NCBI GenBank assembly: GCA_023362775.1
Contig: JALMGJ010000061.1
Coordinates: forward strand, 506,001 to 570,000
From: Charina bottae
Taxonomy: Eukaryota; Chordata; Lepidosauria; Squamata; Charinaidae
Reading direction: 5' to 3'
DNA length: 64,000 bases
Shown one piece after another: positions 36,071 through 45,692 of this stretch (the first letter of the stretch is position 1; the number at the start of each line of letters is the position of its first letter). The notes below the pieces were generated by a model. It made no database searches. It worked only from the letters and a program-made list of their open reading frames with translations, and was not told the DNA's origin. Made by a program: the position numbers and the translations under genes.

Positions 36071-36095
36071 GGCGGCGGCGGCGGCGGCGGCGGCG
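36071..36095 (+). repeat. (GGC)8 trinucleotide repeat
   Basis: Eight uninterrupted GGC units about 450 bp upstream of the GRK3 start codon (GCC on the transcript strand). They may lie in the 5'UTR or the core promoter. Confidence 0.85.
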
Positions 36096-36120
36096 CTGGG
36101 TTGCGTCTCCGCGGCGAGGC

Positions 36121-36148
36121 GGGGCGAGGGGTGGGGTGGGGTGGGGTG
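36121..36148 (+). promoter_or_regulatory. Putative G-quadruplex motif upstream of GRK3
   Basis: Five G4 runs are separated by loops of one to three bases: GGGGCGAGGGGTGGGGTGGG and on through another GTGGGG unit. This fits the strict G4-forming pattern. The G-rich strand is the template strand for GRK3. Confidence 0.65.
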
Positions 36149-36420
36149 CGGCGTGCGGGCACCGGGCTGCGAGTGCGGAGACGCGAGGGGCGAGCCTGCC
36201 CCGCCCCGTCCGGCCCCTTGCCCGGGCCACCCCTCCCCCGAGGAGCGCACGCCGCGCGAGGAAGCCCGCCGGTGGCATCAGGGGCCAGGAGCGGGAGGGA
36301 AGCGCCGGAGCGGGGTCCCGAGGGCCCCCCGGGATGACGTCCCGCGGGGCAGAAGGGGGCTGGAGGGTGAGCGCAGCCCAGGGCAAAGCGCGGACACAGA
36401 GCGCTGAGGAAAGCCTGCCG

Positions 36421-39400
36421 CGGTGAATTCGCCAATGAATGCGATGTGTGAGCCCGCTCAGGCTGGCCCCGTCCGGGAAAGGTCGCAGCCAGGGAGGCGG
36501 ATGCTTCCTGGCCCTGAAACTGCCTTGGGGGCCCCACCCCAGATGCCCAGCCAGCCGCTCTCTGGCCAAGAGGCCCGGCGCTGCCGCTCCCCCTGGAAAG
36601 GCCGGGAGTCCCTCGCCCGCCCGCGCACAGAGCCGGCCCTTTCGGGAGCGCCCGCCGCATCTCTGTTCCCGCAGAGCTTACAAAGATTCACATCTGATTC
36701 AGCCAAATATTTCGGATTCTTCATTGCAAGTTTGCAGAGGGCACGTTCCCTCTCTGGTCTGCCTTTGCATCCAGGGGCGAGCAATGGCTGCCAAGAGTTT
36801 TGCAGAACAATATGCCCGGCGAGCGATTGTCCTTTACAGAAAGGTGTTTTGCAATGAGAGAAGCATAACCCATCTGACTTGCAAAACATCAAAAGTACTG
36901 CCCAATTAGGAATTTAAAAAGCTGCAAAAGGCAGCCCATTAGCAGCAGCAGCAGCACCCCAACAGCTGGGCTGCGGGCAGATTTTCTTTCCTTTAAAATA
37001 ATGAGTCAGAAGGAGATTGTTGGGGGTCACGGGAAGGGGTACGATGGGGGGCCACGTTTGTGCTCGTTCTAGGTCCCTTCACTGTAAAGGGTGTCCTTGA
37101 CTAGAGCGCAGAGCGCAGCCCTCTGCAAATGCAAAGGCCGTGTTTCTGGGGACAGCTCAGGCTGAAGGCCTCAACACGCTAATGTTCTTCTCAGAGGGTG
37201 CTCCTTACAAAATCCAGAGAACCTCTTTCTGCTGAGGCCAGGCGGGGGGGGACATGGCTCCATCTTACAGCGGTCTTTGTTCTCCCTTCACGCTGCTGCT
37301 ACTGCTGCATTCCCCCAGCGGTGTTGGCCTACAACTCCCAGAATCCTCTGCTGGTAGGATCTCTGGCAATTCCAGCCATTGTATCCCGGCACAGCTGGCG
37401 GGCCCAGAGTGAGGGAAGCAGGTGCATCCAGGGCACTGGTTCAAAAGCCCCAAAGGTTCTCCTTGGATTCAAACAGGGTCCATTGCCAACGCCAGAGCCA
37501 CCTCCAAATATGCCCCCAGGAGCAGAAAAAACCTCCAGACACAGCGATCAAACTGGCAGGCCGTCTTGCCTGCCCATGTGGGCACTGAGGCAGCTGCAGT
37601 GCTCCCACCCTCTTGGGGGAAATTATAGGGAACCCGAAGCTCACGGCTCTTTCACCACAGATCCCCAATCAGGACAGACAGATCGCCACGTGCAGGGAAC
37701 AGGACTGATCTGGCTTCAAGGGGGCCGAAGGATCGGGCCCTCCTCGGCCCTCTGAAGGGCAGCCTGCTGGGGGTCCAGGGGAGCCCAGGGGCCACCTTTC
37801 TCCGGCCAGGGGCCTCCAAGAAGCTCAAGGCCCGGGGATTAATAGCACAGCCTTCCTCCTCTTGTTTCCCCAGAGCTACGGCGCCACCATCCTACGCAGC
37901 CCGCATGCGATTGGCGCCTCAGGTGTGTCAAAGCGCAGGGAACGCAGAAGGGTGCAGAACCAATGGGGGGGCCTGGCCACTGAGCAAGAGGCGGTCAGGC
38001 ACAGAGCTGGGCCGAGAGCAGCGAGCGGCGGATCAGGGCACCCTTCCCTGCGCCCGGTTTGGCGGCAGCCGAGCGGCACAGCTTGTTCCCACCTTGGCTG
38101 ATTTCTGGCCGCCTTGCCCAGGGAAGATCGCCCATCCATCCATTGTGCAGAATTTAAAAACCAATCGAAATATTTTGCAGCGGACCCAGAGAGACCTGGA
38201 GCCTGGCTGTGGCGGTCATATTTTTTCTGCCATATTTGGACATGGGACAAACCACTCGGAGCTGTTTACCTTCCAGTGACTAATCCGCTGGTACGGTCAG
38301 GCCTCCACATGGCTGGGCCTGAAAGGGGCTCACTAACGAGCCAGCTGCATCAGCCTTTCTCTGGCCATCGCTTTTTGCACGCCCCGAAGCTTCCTGCCCC
38401 ACTGAGCGGCTGACCCGCCAATCCAGGATAAAGCTCTTGGCGGCGGCAGGCACCAAGCCCCTTCTCTCCAGGGGCACCTGGAGCGTCTGTGTGAGCTGCT
38501 GGCGTTGCCCGGCAGGCGCTGGCTGTGGCTGCCAGTCTGGGATCATTTGCTTCCAGACAGACGGAGCGGATGCATCCTGAATGCCGAGTGCCTCCGTCCG
38601 AGGCAGAGCTGCCTGGAGGCCAGCCTCTTCCCAGCCACGCTTTACCGCAGGGCCCGGGGGGCTCGGCTGCCTTCCAGCCATGGCGCGTGGGTAACGGGAC
38701 CGGGCCCAGGGATGCAAGGCCCTGCTGTCTCCCATGCCCAGGGAGCATTATACGAATTAAGACCAAGTAAGATGCCCTTTGAAACTCCCCGTCCTTGTGG
38801 CTCTTAGCATGCATGCCTGCTGCCAGAGGACCCCGCCTGGACGTGCTGGTGCTTCAGGGACCGGGCAAGCCGTCTCCTGGCCGTGGAACCCGTTCTGCAG
38901 AGCCCTCTGCCCGGCTGGGAGGGACGGGACCGGCTGCGAGACTGCCCCTCCCAAGCGGAAGAGCCGCATTCCGGCGGGAACCCAGCCGTCTCCGTGACCA
39001 AAGTCCTCGGGCACCCACCCACCACGAGATACCGTTGGTTCACAAGATCCTGAGCCCAGAGAGACCGGAACCAGGAGGACGGTCTCTCTCTCTCGTCCCT
39101 CCGAGCCCTTTGGCCACGAGGCCCTTCCAAGAGATCGGTCTTGAATGAACGGCCGGCCTGGGTGCACCACGACCCCATCTCCCTTAGGAGCCGCCTGGGC
39201 TCCGAGGGCTAGGGAAGGCCGGGCGAGGCAGCGTCTGGGGAGGGTGGACCCAGCACCCCCGCCTTGGAGCTCCAGCCCCAGTTCTTGTGGGCATCCCACA
39301 GCGCCTGAAGCAAAGCAAACGCGTGCCGCTTCCTGTAAGCCTTGGGCATTGTGGGAAATGTGCCCAGGGGTCCCGCCAGATCGAGAGGAGAGGTGGAAAA

Positions 39401-39950
39401 CCCCCCACCCAGGCTGGCACCCTTCTCCTGTTTCCGGGAGATCTGGGGGTGGGGGCAGCTGGGTGGCTGTTTTAGTCCAGCAGAGGAGAAGTTCAAAACT
39501 GGAGAGGGGTGGAAAGGGCAGCGGGCAGGAAGCTGCCTCCCCTCCTCCCTCTCGCCCAGTGCAGAAGGACTGGCAGGTCGGGCTCTCCCCCTTCCTGCCC
39601 CCCCCCCGCCTGAGCCAGGTGGGGAGGTGGACAGCCTCCCAGTCTCAACGCTTTTGAAAGGGAATGAGAAAGGAGGAGGGCAAATGATGGATCGGTGACC
39701 CAGGGCTGCAGGGTGGCTGTATGGCACCTCCAAGGGCAGCCTACTGCAACCTGCCTGCGACACCACGGGGGGGGGGGGCTCCGGGGCTTGGCTCCCCCTT
39801 GCGTGCTGCAGGAAGCTGGGCCTGGAGGAGCTTTGCGTGATGCAGGAGGCGGGGGTGGGGGGTGTACGAGTGCAGCATCCGGGGCCGGCCCGCTTTTTCT
39901 GCCACACCAGGAGTCGGAAGCCGAGCAGAAGGGGCAAGCCGGGAGGAGAG
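36421..39950. other. Intergenic region between CRYBB2 and GRK3
   Basis: About 3.5 kb with no recognised gene on either strand. It holds a short CAG run (36941-36955), a possible half MITE near 37318-37385 (GGCCTACAACTCCCAGAATCC) and C- and G-runs at 39598-39608 and 39768-39780. Long open frames such as 39209-39964 (minus) and 38757-39299 (minus) have no recognisable domain. Confidence 0.6.
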
Positions 39951-39968
39951 TTTTCAGATGACAAAAGC

Positions 39969-39974
39969 TTTATT
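39969..39974 (-). terminator. CRYBB2: CRYBB2 polyadenylation signal (AATAAA)
   Basis: AATAAAGC on the minus strand, about 100 bases after the CRYBB2 stop codon. A short 3'UTR of this kind is typical of crystallin genes. Cleavage is expected near 39950. Confidence 0.8.
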
Positions 39975-40075
39975 CAGGGGTGAAGCAGGAGCAGAGGCAG
40001 CGAGCAGAGGAGGGGGCCCGGATCGGCGGTGGAGGGGGACCGGGAGGCGGGGGCACTCCGGGGCCCTCCCGGGGC

Positions 40076-41925
40076 TTAGCTGGTGCGGTAGAAGGTGCCC
40101 TGCTGGTGCCACTGCATGTCCCGGATGCGCCGGACCGACTGGATGTGGGGCTGCTGGGCTCCGAACTCCAGGCTGTCCTTGTAGTCCCCCTTTTCAAACA
40201 GGCACTGGTACCCGCGGTAGCCGGGGTACTGGTAGCCGACCCACCTGCGGGAGGAGGCAGGGTCAGGGGGAGGGTGGCCGGGAGCACCCCCTGGGCGTGC
40301 AGCTCCAGGCCCCCGACTCCCCCGTGGGCAACGGAGGCCAGGAAGCAGGAAGGGAACGCCCCGAGAATGAGGCCCCCCCGAATTGGCAGCTCCCTCTCTG
40401 GCCGTCTATTCCTGGGTCTGCCGCTCCCTCCCCGAAGCCCAAGGCAGCTCACAAAGGGAGGGCCCCCACCCCAAAGGGAGGGCCCCCCGCCCACCAGGAG
40501 ACTTACGTGCCGCTCTGCACCCGCACGGAGGACACCTTCTCCTGGTAGCCGTAGGCGTGGAAACTGGGCACGTCGTCGTCCACGATCTCGATCTTCTTGC
40601 CACTGAAGCTGGGGTTCTCGTACAGGACGATCTTGTGCTCCTGGCTGTCCTGCAGGGCACGGGGAAGGGGAGGGCAGGGGATCAGCCTGTACCCGGCTGC
40701 TGGGGGGGGCGGATACAGGCCCAAACCTGAACCGCTCTTAACTGCTTCCCAATTCAGGTTTGCTGGGTAGCCCGTTCAGACATAGTGGGGGGGGGGGGGG
40801 GGGCGTTCTTTTTTCTCCTGCTGCTGCTGCTGAGCAGGCCAGTTTTTCGTGGCCACCACCACCCTCCCTCAGTTGGGCCTGGCCACCACCGTGATCCCTC
40901 CCCGCCCCCCTTCCAAAGGGGTAACGAACCCCCCACCGCACGGCAGAGCGCGGTTGATGCACCTTGATGCCCGTCTGCCCGTGGGCCTGCCCCAGAGCCG
41001 AGGGTCTGGCTGCGGCGAGGCCCCGCCCTCCCCCTCCGAGGCCCCTCCTCCCGGGCCTGGCCATGGCCGCTCACCACTTTGATGGGCCTCAAGGCGGAGA
41101 TGCCGTCGCTCCGGCAGCTGCTGGTCCAGGAGTCCCAGCGGGGATACTCCCCCTTCTCAAAGATGAACTGCTCCCCTTTGAAGTGGGCCTGCTCGTATCC
41201 GACCCAGCTGGGGGCAAAGCAGAGGCTTAGGGTTAGGGGGGGGCGCCTGAGCCCTGCCACGAGTCCCACGCAAGGAACCACGCTAGAGCCTCGCTCATGT
41301 GGGTGCACCAGACAACCGAGCTGCCATCCCACTGAAACGTGGGGGGTCGGGGTGGGCAGAGGAGGGCGACGCTCCGTCTCCGGACTTTCCAAGCACCGCC
41401 TGGAACTTCCGCACCCTTTGAAAAACGGACCCGCCCCACGGCCTCAGCGTGGGAAGCTGCCTCCCCCCGAGCCCCGTTTCCTGGTACTCACGGGCCCGAA
41501 TGCACCAGGATGGAGCTGACTTTCTCTATCCCGGCCTCCTTCAAGTTGGGGCAAGGGGAGTTCAGCTCCTGGCAGCGGCCCTGGAAGTTCTCCTGTTCGA
41601 AGAGGGCGATCTGGAAGCGCAGAAAAGAGGCACCCGTCGGAGCCTTCCGGGCACGCCGAACGAGGGGCAAAATAATCCCTCCCCATTGGGGTGGGGGAGC
41701 TAGCGACGCATTATGGCTCCAGCCTGTAGAGCATCTCCCTCCCTCCCTTCCTCCCTCGGTCTTCAGGGCAAAGAGGACCCCCATCTTCCTCCTCTCCCAC
41801 CGACACCTGGTCCGCACCAGTTGCCCTCAGCCTGTCCTCCCCCCCCCCCCCCCGGGCATACGAACGGGCCCACTGACCTTGGAACTGCTTTGCAGCTGCT
41901 TCGAGGTTTGGTGGTCCAAGGCCAT
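40076..41925 (-). CDS. CRYBB2: CRYBB2, beta-crystallin B2, complete
   Basis: Structural, oligomeric lens protein. Coding exons are 41925-41878, 41610-41492, 41207-41075, 40649-40507 and 40244-40076. Their lengths (119, 133 and 143 bases for the first three Greek-key exons) match the family's one-exon-per-Greek-key plan. The frame closes at 203 codons plus TAA; human is 205. An N-terminal arm, [16 protein letters not shown], precedes four Greek keys: [57 protein letters not shown] and [20 protein letters not shown]. The protein ends [27 protein letters not shown]-like and [12 protein letters not shown] signatures separate B2 from B3 and B1. A noncoding exon 1 and a TATA promoter lie upstream, and an AATAAA follows closely. 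Its position between KIAA1671 and GRK3 agrees with the mammalian locus. Confidence 0.97.
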
Positions 41926-42616
41926 GGCGAAAGGGGGCTGCTCCCTGAGGAGAGAAGCCACAGCAGGGATGGCACCCAGCCGCCGCTGCCGCCCTAACTA
42001 GAAGCACCACCCTGGGCGCTCCGCCAGGGCTAACGGCCCCTCCCATCTTCCCCTCCTCAACGGGGACTGCTGGGCTTCAAGTGCACCCCTGCCCCTCTTC
42101 GGCTCGGGGGAGAAGCTGGGCCATCGCCCGCTCAGGACTGGCCCGGGGCCCGTGAAGAGGGGGATGGACAAAGACTGGCCAACCATAAAGAAGCTAGCGT
42201 GACCCCTTTTGCGAGAGAGAGAGAGAGAGAAAAGCTAGCAACTTCAGGAAAGGAGAGAGATTCTGCTTCGTCCGACCCCAGTAAAACCCTGAGCAGCAGA
42301 GAAGGGATCCTTCCGCAGGCAGCCAGGAGAAGAGAGCCCTCGTTTGCCATTTCCAGGGACCTGGGGCGGGGGGCTACAGCCATCTGAACAAGTGCTGAGA
42401 AAGCGACCAAACTTTGCCCCTTGGCCCACTACAGAGAGTCCCTCTCCTCGTTTTCGGGTGGCGGGTTCCGACCCTCTCTCTACGCATCTCCCCCTATTTT
42501 GCCTCTGCTCCATCCTTTACTCCATCAGGGGGTCCACCCTGGTTGGGAAAGGAGCCCACGAAAGCAGTGCCACCCTCCCCACCCCCCAGAAAGAGGAGCG
42601 GGGGGAGGAAGCCTAC

Positions 42617-42645
42617 CGGTTGCACCAAAAATTGCTTCTGCCGCT
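42617..42645 (-). other. CRYBB2: CRYBB2 noncoding exon 1
   Basis: Beta-crystallin genes start with a very short untranslated exon. Here CAACCG|GTAGGC gives a donor with its last exon base at 42617. The TATA box sits about 26-31 bases upstream of a start site near 42645. The matching acceptor of exon 2 is TCTCCTCAG at 41945, so exon 2 runs 41944-41878 with 19 untranslated bases before ATG. Confidence 0.65.
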
Positions 42646-42670
42646 GAAAACCCGCAGCCGAGCCCCACGA

Positions 42671-42676
42671 TTTATA
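42671..42676 (-). promoter_or_regulatory. CRYBB2: TATA box of the CRYBB2 lens promoter
   Basis: CTCTATAAATC on the minus strand, with TATAAA at 42676-42671. It is placed correctly for a start site around 42645 and the short exon 1. Confidence 0.75.
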
Positions 42677-42686
42677 GAGCGCGGCA

Positions 42687-42767
42687 GAGTCACAGGCCAG
42701 CAGTATCGAGCGACATGTGACCCAAACCAAGAATGCTGGATTAACGTACAATGCAAACAGAGTCAGC
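42687..42767 (-). promoter_or_regulatory. CRYBB2: Candidate Maf-response half-sites upstream of CRYBB2
   Basis: The minus strand carries AGCTGACTCTG (GCTGACTC at 42767-42760), a good half-match to the Maf recognition element TGCTGACTCAGCA. A second TGACTC lies at 42692-42687, just above the TATA box. Large Maf proteins drive crystallin genes in the vertebrate lens (established). Use of these particular sites is inference. Confidence 0.45.
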
Positions 42768-43217
42768 TCACCCCCAGCATCCCTTTGTGCTGCGGAAGGC
42801 TGAAAAGGAGAGGTATTTCATGAGCTTTCAGTTTGGAGCCACCCGCTTTGCTTCGTCAGCTTCGTGGGCAAGAGCAGCCGGGTTCTGTTGACCTCAGCAG
42901 GGGCGCCCTGCCCCCAGGCATCGCTCTGCAAAAGAGCCCTTCTCCCACCCGGCCGGCCCAGGGCTGTGTCAGCCGGAGCCCGTCCCTGGGATGCATCCTG
43001 GGTGCGCGCCCTCGGAAAGCACCCAATGGCGCCAAGCCATGGGTGGGTGGGTGTGTTTCTCCGCTCCTGCCATGCCCTTGTCACTGCTGGCTGGAGAGAG
43101 AGGGAGGCCCCTGGCACGAGGGGCTCCCTCGCCCACCAGCCCAAGTCCTCCGGGCAACGGCATTCAGGCAGCAAGGTGCGGCCAGAGGGACTTTTGTCTG
43201 CTGGAAATAAGATCCAA

Positions 43218-43477
43218 ATTTATTTTATTTTATTTATTTATTTTCTATCCCGCCTTTATTATTTTTATAAATAATTCAAGGTGGCGAACATACCTAATAC
43301 TCCTCCCTCCTCCTATTTTCCCCACAACAACAACCCTATGAGGTGGGTTGGGTTGAGAGTGACTGGCCCAAGGTCACCCAGCCGGCTTTCGTGCCTGAGG
43401 CGGGACTAGAACTCGGACTCCTGGCCTCTAGCCCGTTGCCTTAACCACTAGACCAAACTGGCTCTAGTAGTTCATAG
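43218..43477 (-). mobile_element. Squamate-type tRNA-derived SINE with target duplication
   Basis: Read on the minus strand, the element starts with a tRNA-like head. It contains an A-box-like TTTGGTCTAGTGGTTAAGG and a B-box-like GAGTTCTAGTCCC. A body with GGCTGGGTGACCTTGGGCC follows, then TATTTATAAAAATAATAAAGGCGGG, and it ends in an AAATAAATAAAATAAAATAAA tail. Flanking direct repeats TAAGATCCAA (43208-43217) and TAAGATTCAA (43478-43487) differ at one base and look like the insertion duplication. I recognise this as an abundant squamate SINE; the exact family name is unsure. Confidence 0.8.
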
Positions 43478-43487
43478 TAAGATTCAA

Positions 43488-45692
43488 GAAAAATTTGCTT
43501 ACAGGCACATGGGGAGGGAATCCCCGAATCCAGGAACACCCACCTCCTCCCCGCAGACAAGTAGGACTGGAGAAGCTGAGGGATGAGTGGTGTTGAGTGC
43601 GGCTGCCGAGGGCGGGCTGGGGCTGAGCGTTCCTGCAGCTGCTCACGTTTGCCAGCTGTGCTTCAGGTCCTCTTCGGCCTGCCCGCATGCTGCCCTCTGC
43701 ATGTGGTGGCGGCAAAACGCAGGTTGTTTTCAGGGAACCCAACCAGGGTCTTTCTGGCGGCCTTTGAATTTAGCAAGTGGCTTTGGGAGACACGGACGCC
43801 TTGAGAGCTCCCCCTTGTGGCAAGAGGCAGAAGGGACAGGGAACCCTTTCGGTGGAAACCGAGCTTGGCCACCAGTCAGTCCAACCTAAACAGAATAGTT
43901 GCTTCCTTTGAGCTGAAAAGGAGGCAGCAGGCGAAGGGTGGGGGGTCAGAGAGCAGCGCTCCGACCTCCCAAGCCCAACATCTCCTCGCCTGCAGGACGA
44001 GAGGCATCTGTGTGCACTGGCCTTCCGTGGGCTGCTCCTGCTAGTTCACGGCCAGCTCACGGTCGCTGCACAACCACCGCGTATCAACAGTGCTCCCCCC
44101 ATCCCCATGTGCAGGGAAGTGCCACTGCCACTGCGAGGAAGAGCGTGGCAGAGTTACTTTCAACCGTAACAGAAGAAAACAGACGGCCACACCGCGTTGC
44201 TCTGAACAGTGTGTCTTTAATCAGACATATCAAGGCCAAACATTTCTAGGAGCAGAACAACAGTGCCCTCCACGCCCAGCTTTCGAGGGATCCGCCAGCC
44301 AAGTTCTCCCGGGAATCCCAGCCTCGGAAGCGCTATGGATGCAGGGATTCCTCCTCCAAGGGGCACGGGGGCGGGGGCCACTCCTCCTTTCGGGGTGGGG
44401 AGACCTGGTCTCAGCTTCCAGGGGTGGAGAGGAGGAGGACCAACTATGGGCTGGGGGCCGGGGGGAGCAGAAGGGCCCACCTGGGAAGAAAGGGAACCCG
44501 TGGTCCCGAAGGGGCTGCGGAGGCGGCTGGCCGTCTCCGCCCAAGCCCAAACGCGTCTGGCCGAACCCTTTCTGAAATCAGAGCTGTTGTGAGAAGAGCA
44601 CTTGTGGGGGGAGAGGGGAGGCAATGCAAGAGTCTAAGCACAGCGTCCGTGGAGGCACAGAGGCTGCGGGCTGACCGGGCAGCCTTGCCACCCAGGCAGG
44701 ACAGCGGGCAGCCCTGGCGCAGGTAACTGCTGCTAAAAGTGCTTCCGAAGGGGCAAAGGGCAGAGGTGGGGACCCCCTCCCCCCAGCAGAACCAGAGGGT
44801 CTCCTGGACCCCTTGCTTGGGGACACATTCATGGAACTGCCCAACCTGGGATTTCTCCGGCTGACCACGATGGTGCCGAAAGGGACTTGCCGGGAGCGAG
44901 CCTTTGCCCTGTTCCCAGGGGCCCACGGCCGCCACTGAGAGGCACATTCCTTTGCTGATCAATATCCCCAAGTCGAGAATGGGGCGGGGACCACACTCCT
45001 GCCTGTGGACATTTGGGAGGACAGGGATGGAATGCCACACTCCCTTCCCCAAATATTTACAGGGAAATCTACAGCAAAGACAACCAGATTCTGCTGTTGA
45101 TCCGATATCCACAAGACCGGTTTCCATTTCTCCCTTCAGCTTGTTTTTTTTTTTTAAAGTAAATGAAAAAGTAATCATCTCCTTGGGCGATTTACAGCCA
45201 TTTTAAAGGAGACTGCTTGACTTTATTGCTTTCTCTCTCCTAGGAAAGGATAGCTCACCCTTGAAGCAATTACTCCACAGCCAACAAAACTTGTACAATA
45301 AAATCTCCTTTGATCCTTGAACAACAACAACAACAAATCACATTGTCCCTGGCCAAAGAGTTCAGCCGATCAGAAATAAACCTTAAAAAACAACCAGTCC
45401 CTTTTCCTTCTCCATATGGCAGCAAGTGTGATCGGTTTTCCCCTCCGCAAAGAGAAAGAGCTCGTTCTCGGAAGCTTCTCCCTCCGACAGATCCCCGTTT
45501 CTCGTCCTGACTGCCCAGCAGGAAGGCGGCGCGTTCGGGGGCAGCCCAGGGAGCGCAGGGCGGTGGGTCCGGGCCCTCTCCCACCGAGCGGGCCCCAGAG
45601 GAAGGCACCGAGCGCAGAGCGGCGAGGCGAGAGGCAGCCACGGGCGGGGAAAGGGTCAGTTAAGGCAGCGTCTCTTCTGGCCAGTCACGGCG
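43488..45692. other. Region between the CRYBB2 promoter side and the KIAA1671 stop; probable KIAA1671 3'UTR on the right
   Basis: No coding exon was recognised on either strand. In particular there is no beta-crystallin Greek-key exon (WVGYE, EFPGYRG or similar) on the minus strand, although mammals have CRYBB3 in this interval. An AT-rich block with poly-T (45148-45157) and poly(A)-signal matches at 45222-45227 and 44216-44221 suggests that KIAA1671 transcripts end here. Confidence 0.5.
44216..44221 (-). terminator. KIAA1671: Possible KIAA1671 polyadenylation signal (ATTAAA)
   Basis: ATTAAA on the minus strand, about 1.5 kb beyond the predicted stop codon. An alternative AATAAA lies at 45227-45222. 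Neither can be preferred from sequence alone. Confidence 0.3.

Larger units (their letters stand above)
35500..36420 (-). promoter_or_regulatory. GRK3: GRK3 CpG-island promoter and 5'UTR region
   Basis: Dense CpG and GC-rich sequence surrounds the GRK3 start codon and extends about 800 bp upstream. It contains GCCGCGCC tandem-like repeats just 3' of the exon-1 donor (35480-35503) and a (GGC)8 stretch (36071-36095). A G-quadruplex-type run lies at 36121-36148. No TATA box was found. A TATA-less CpG-island promoter fits a widely expressed gene. The exact start site is not determinable. Confidence 0.75.

Noticed and set aside
35415..36569. Minus-strand open frame of 384 codons across GRK3 exon 1 and its upstream CpG island
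   Set aside because: It is in a different frame from the GRK3 start and reads through the CpG island. Composition alone explains the lack of stops.
43218..43477. Possible tRNA gene from the A- and B-box motifs
   Set aside because: The boxes belong to a SINE head. The sequence lacks a full cloverleaf and continues into the SINE body and tail with target duplications.
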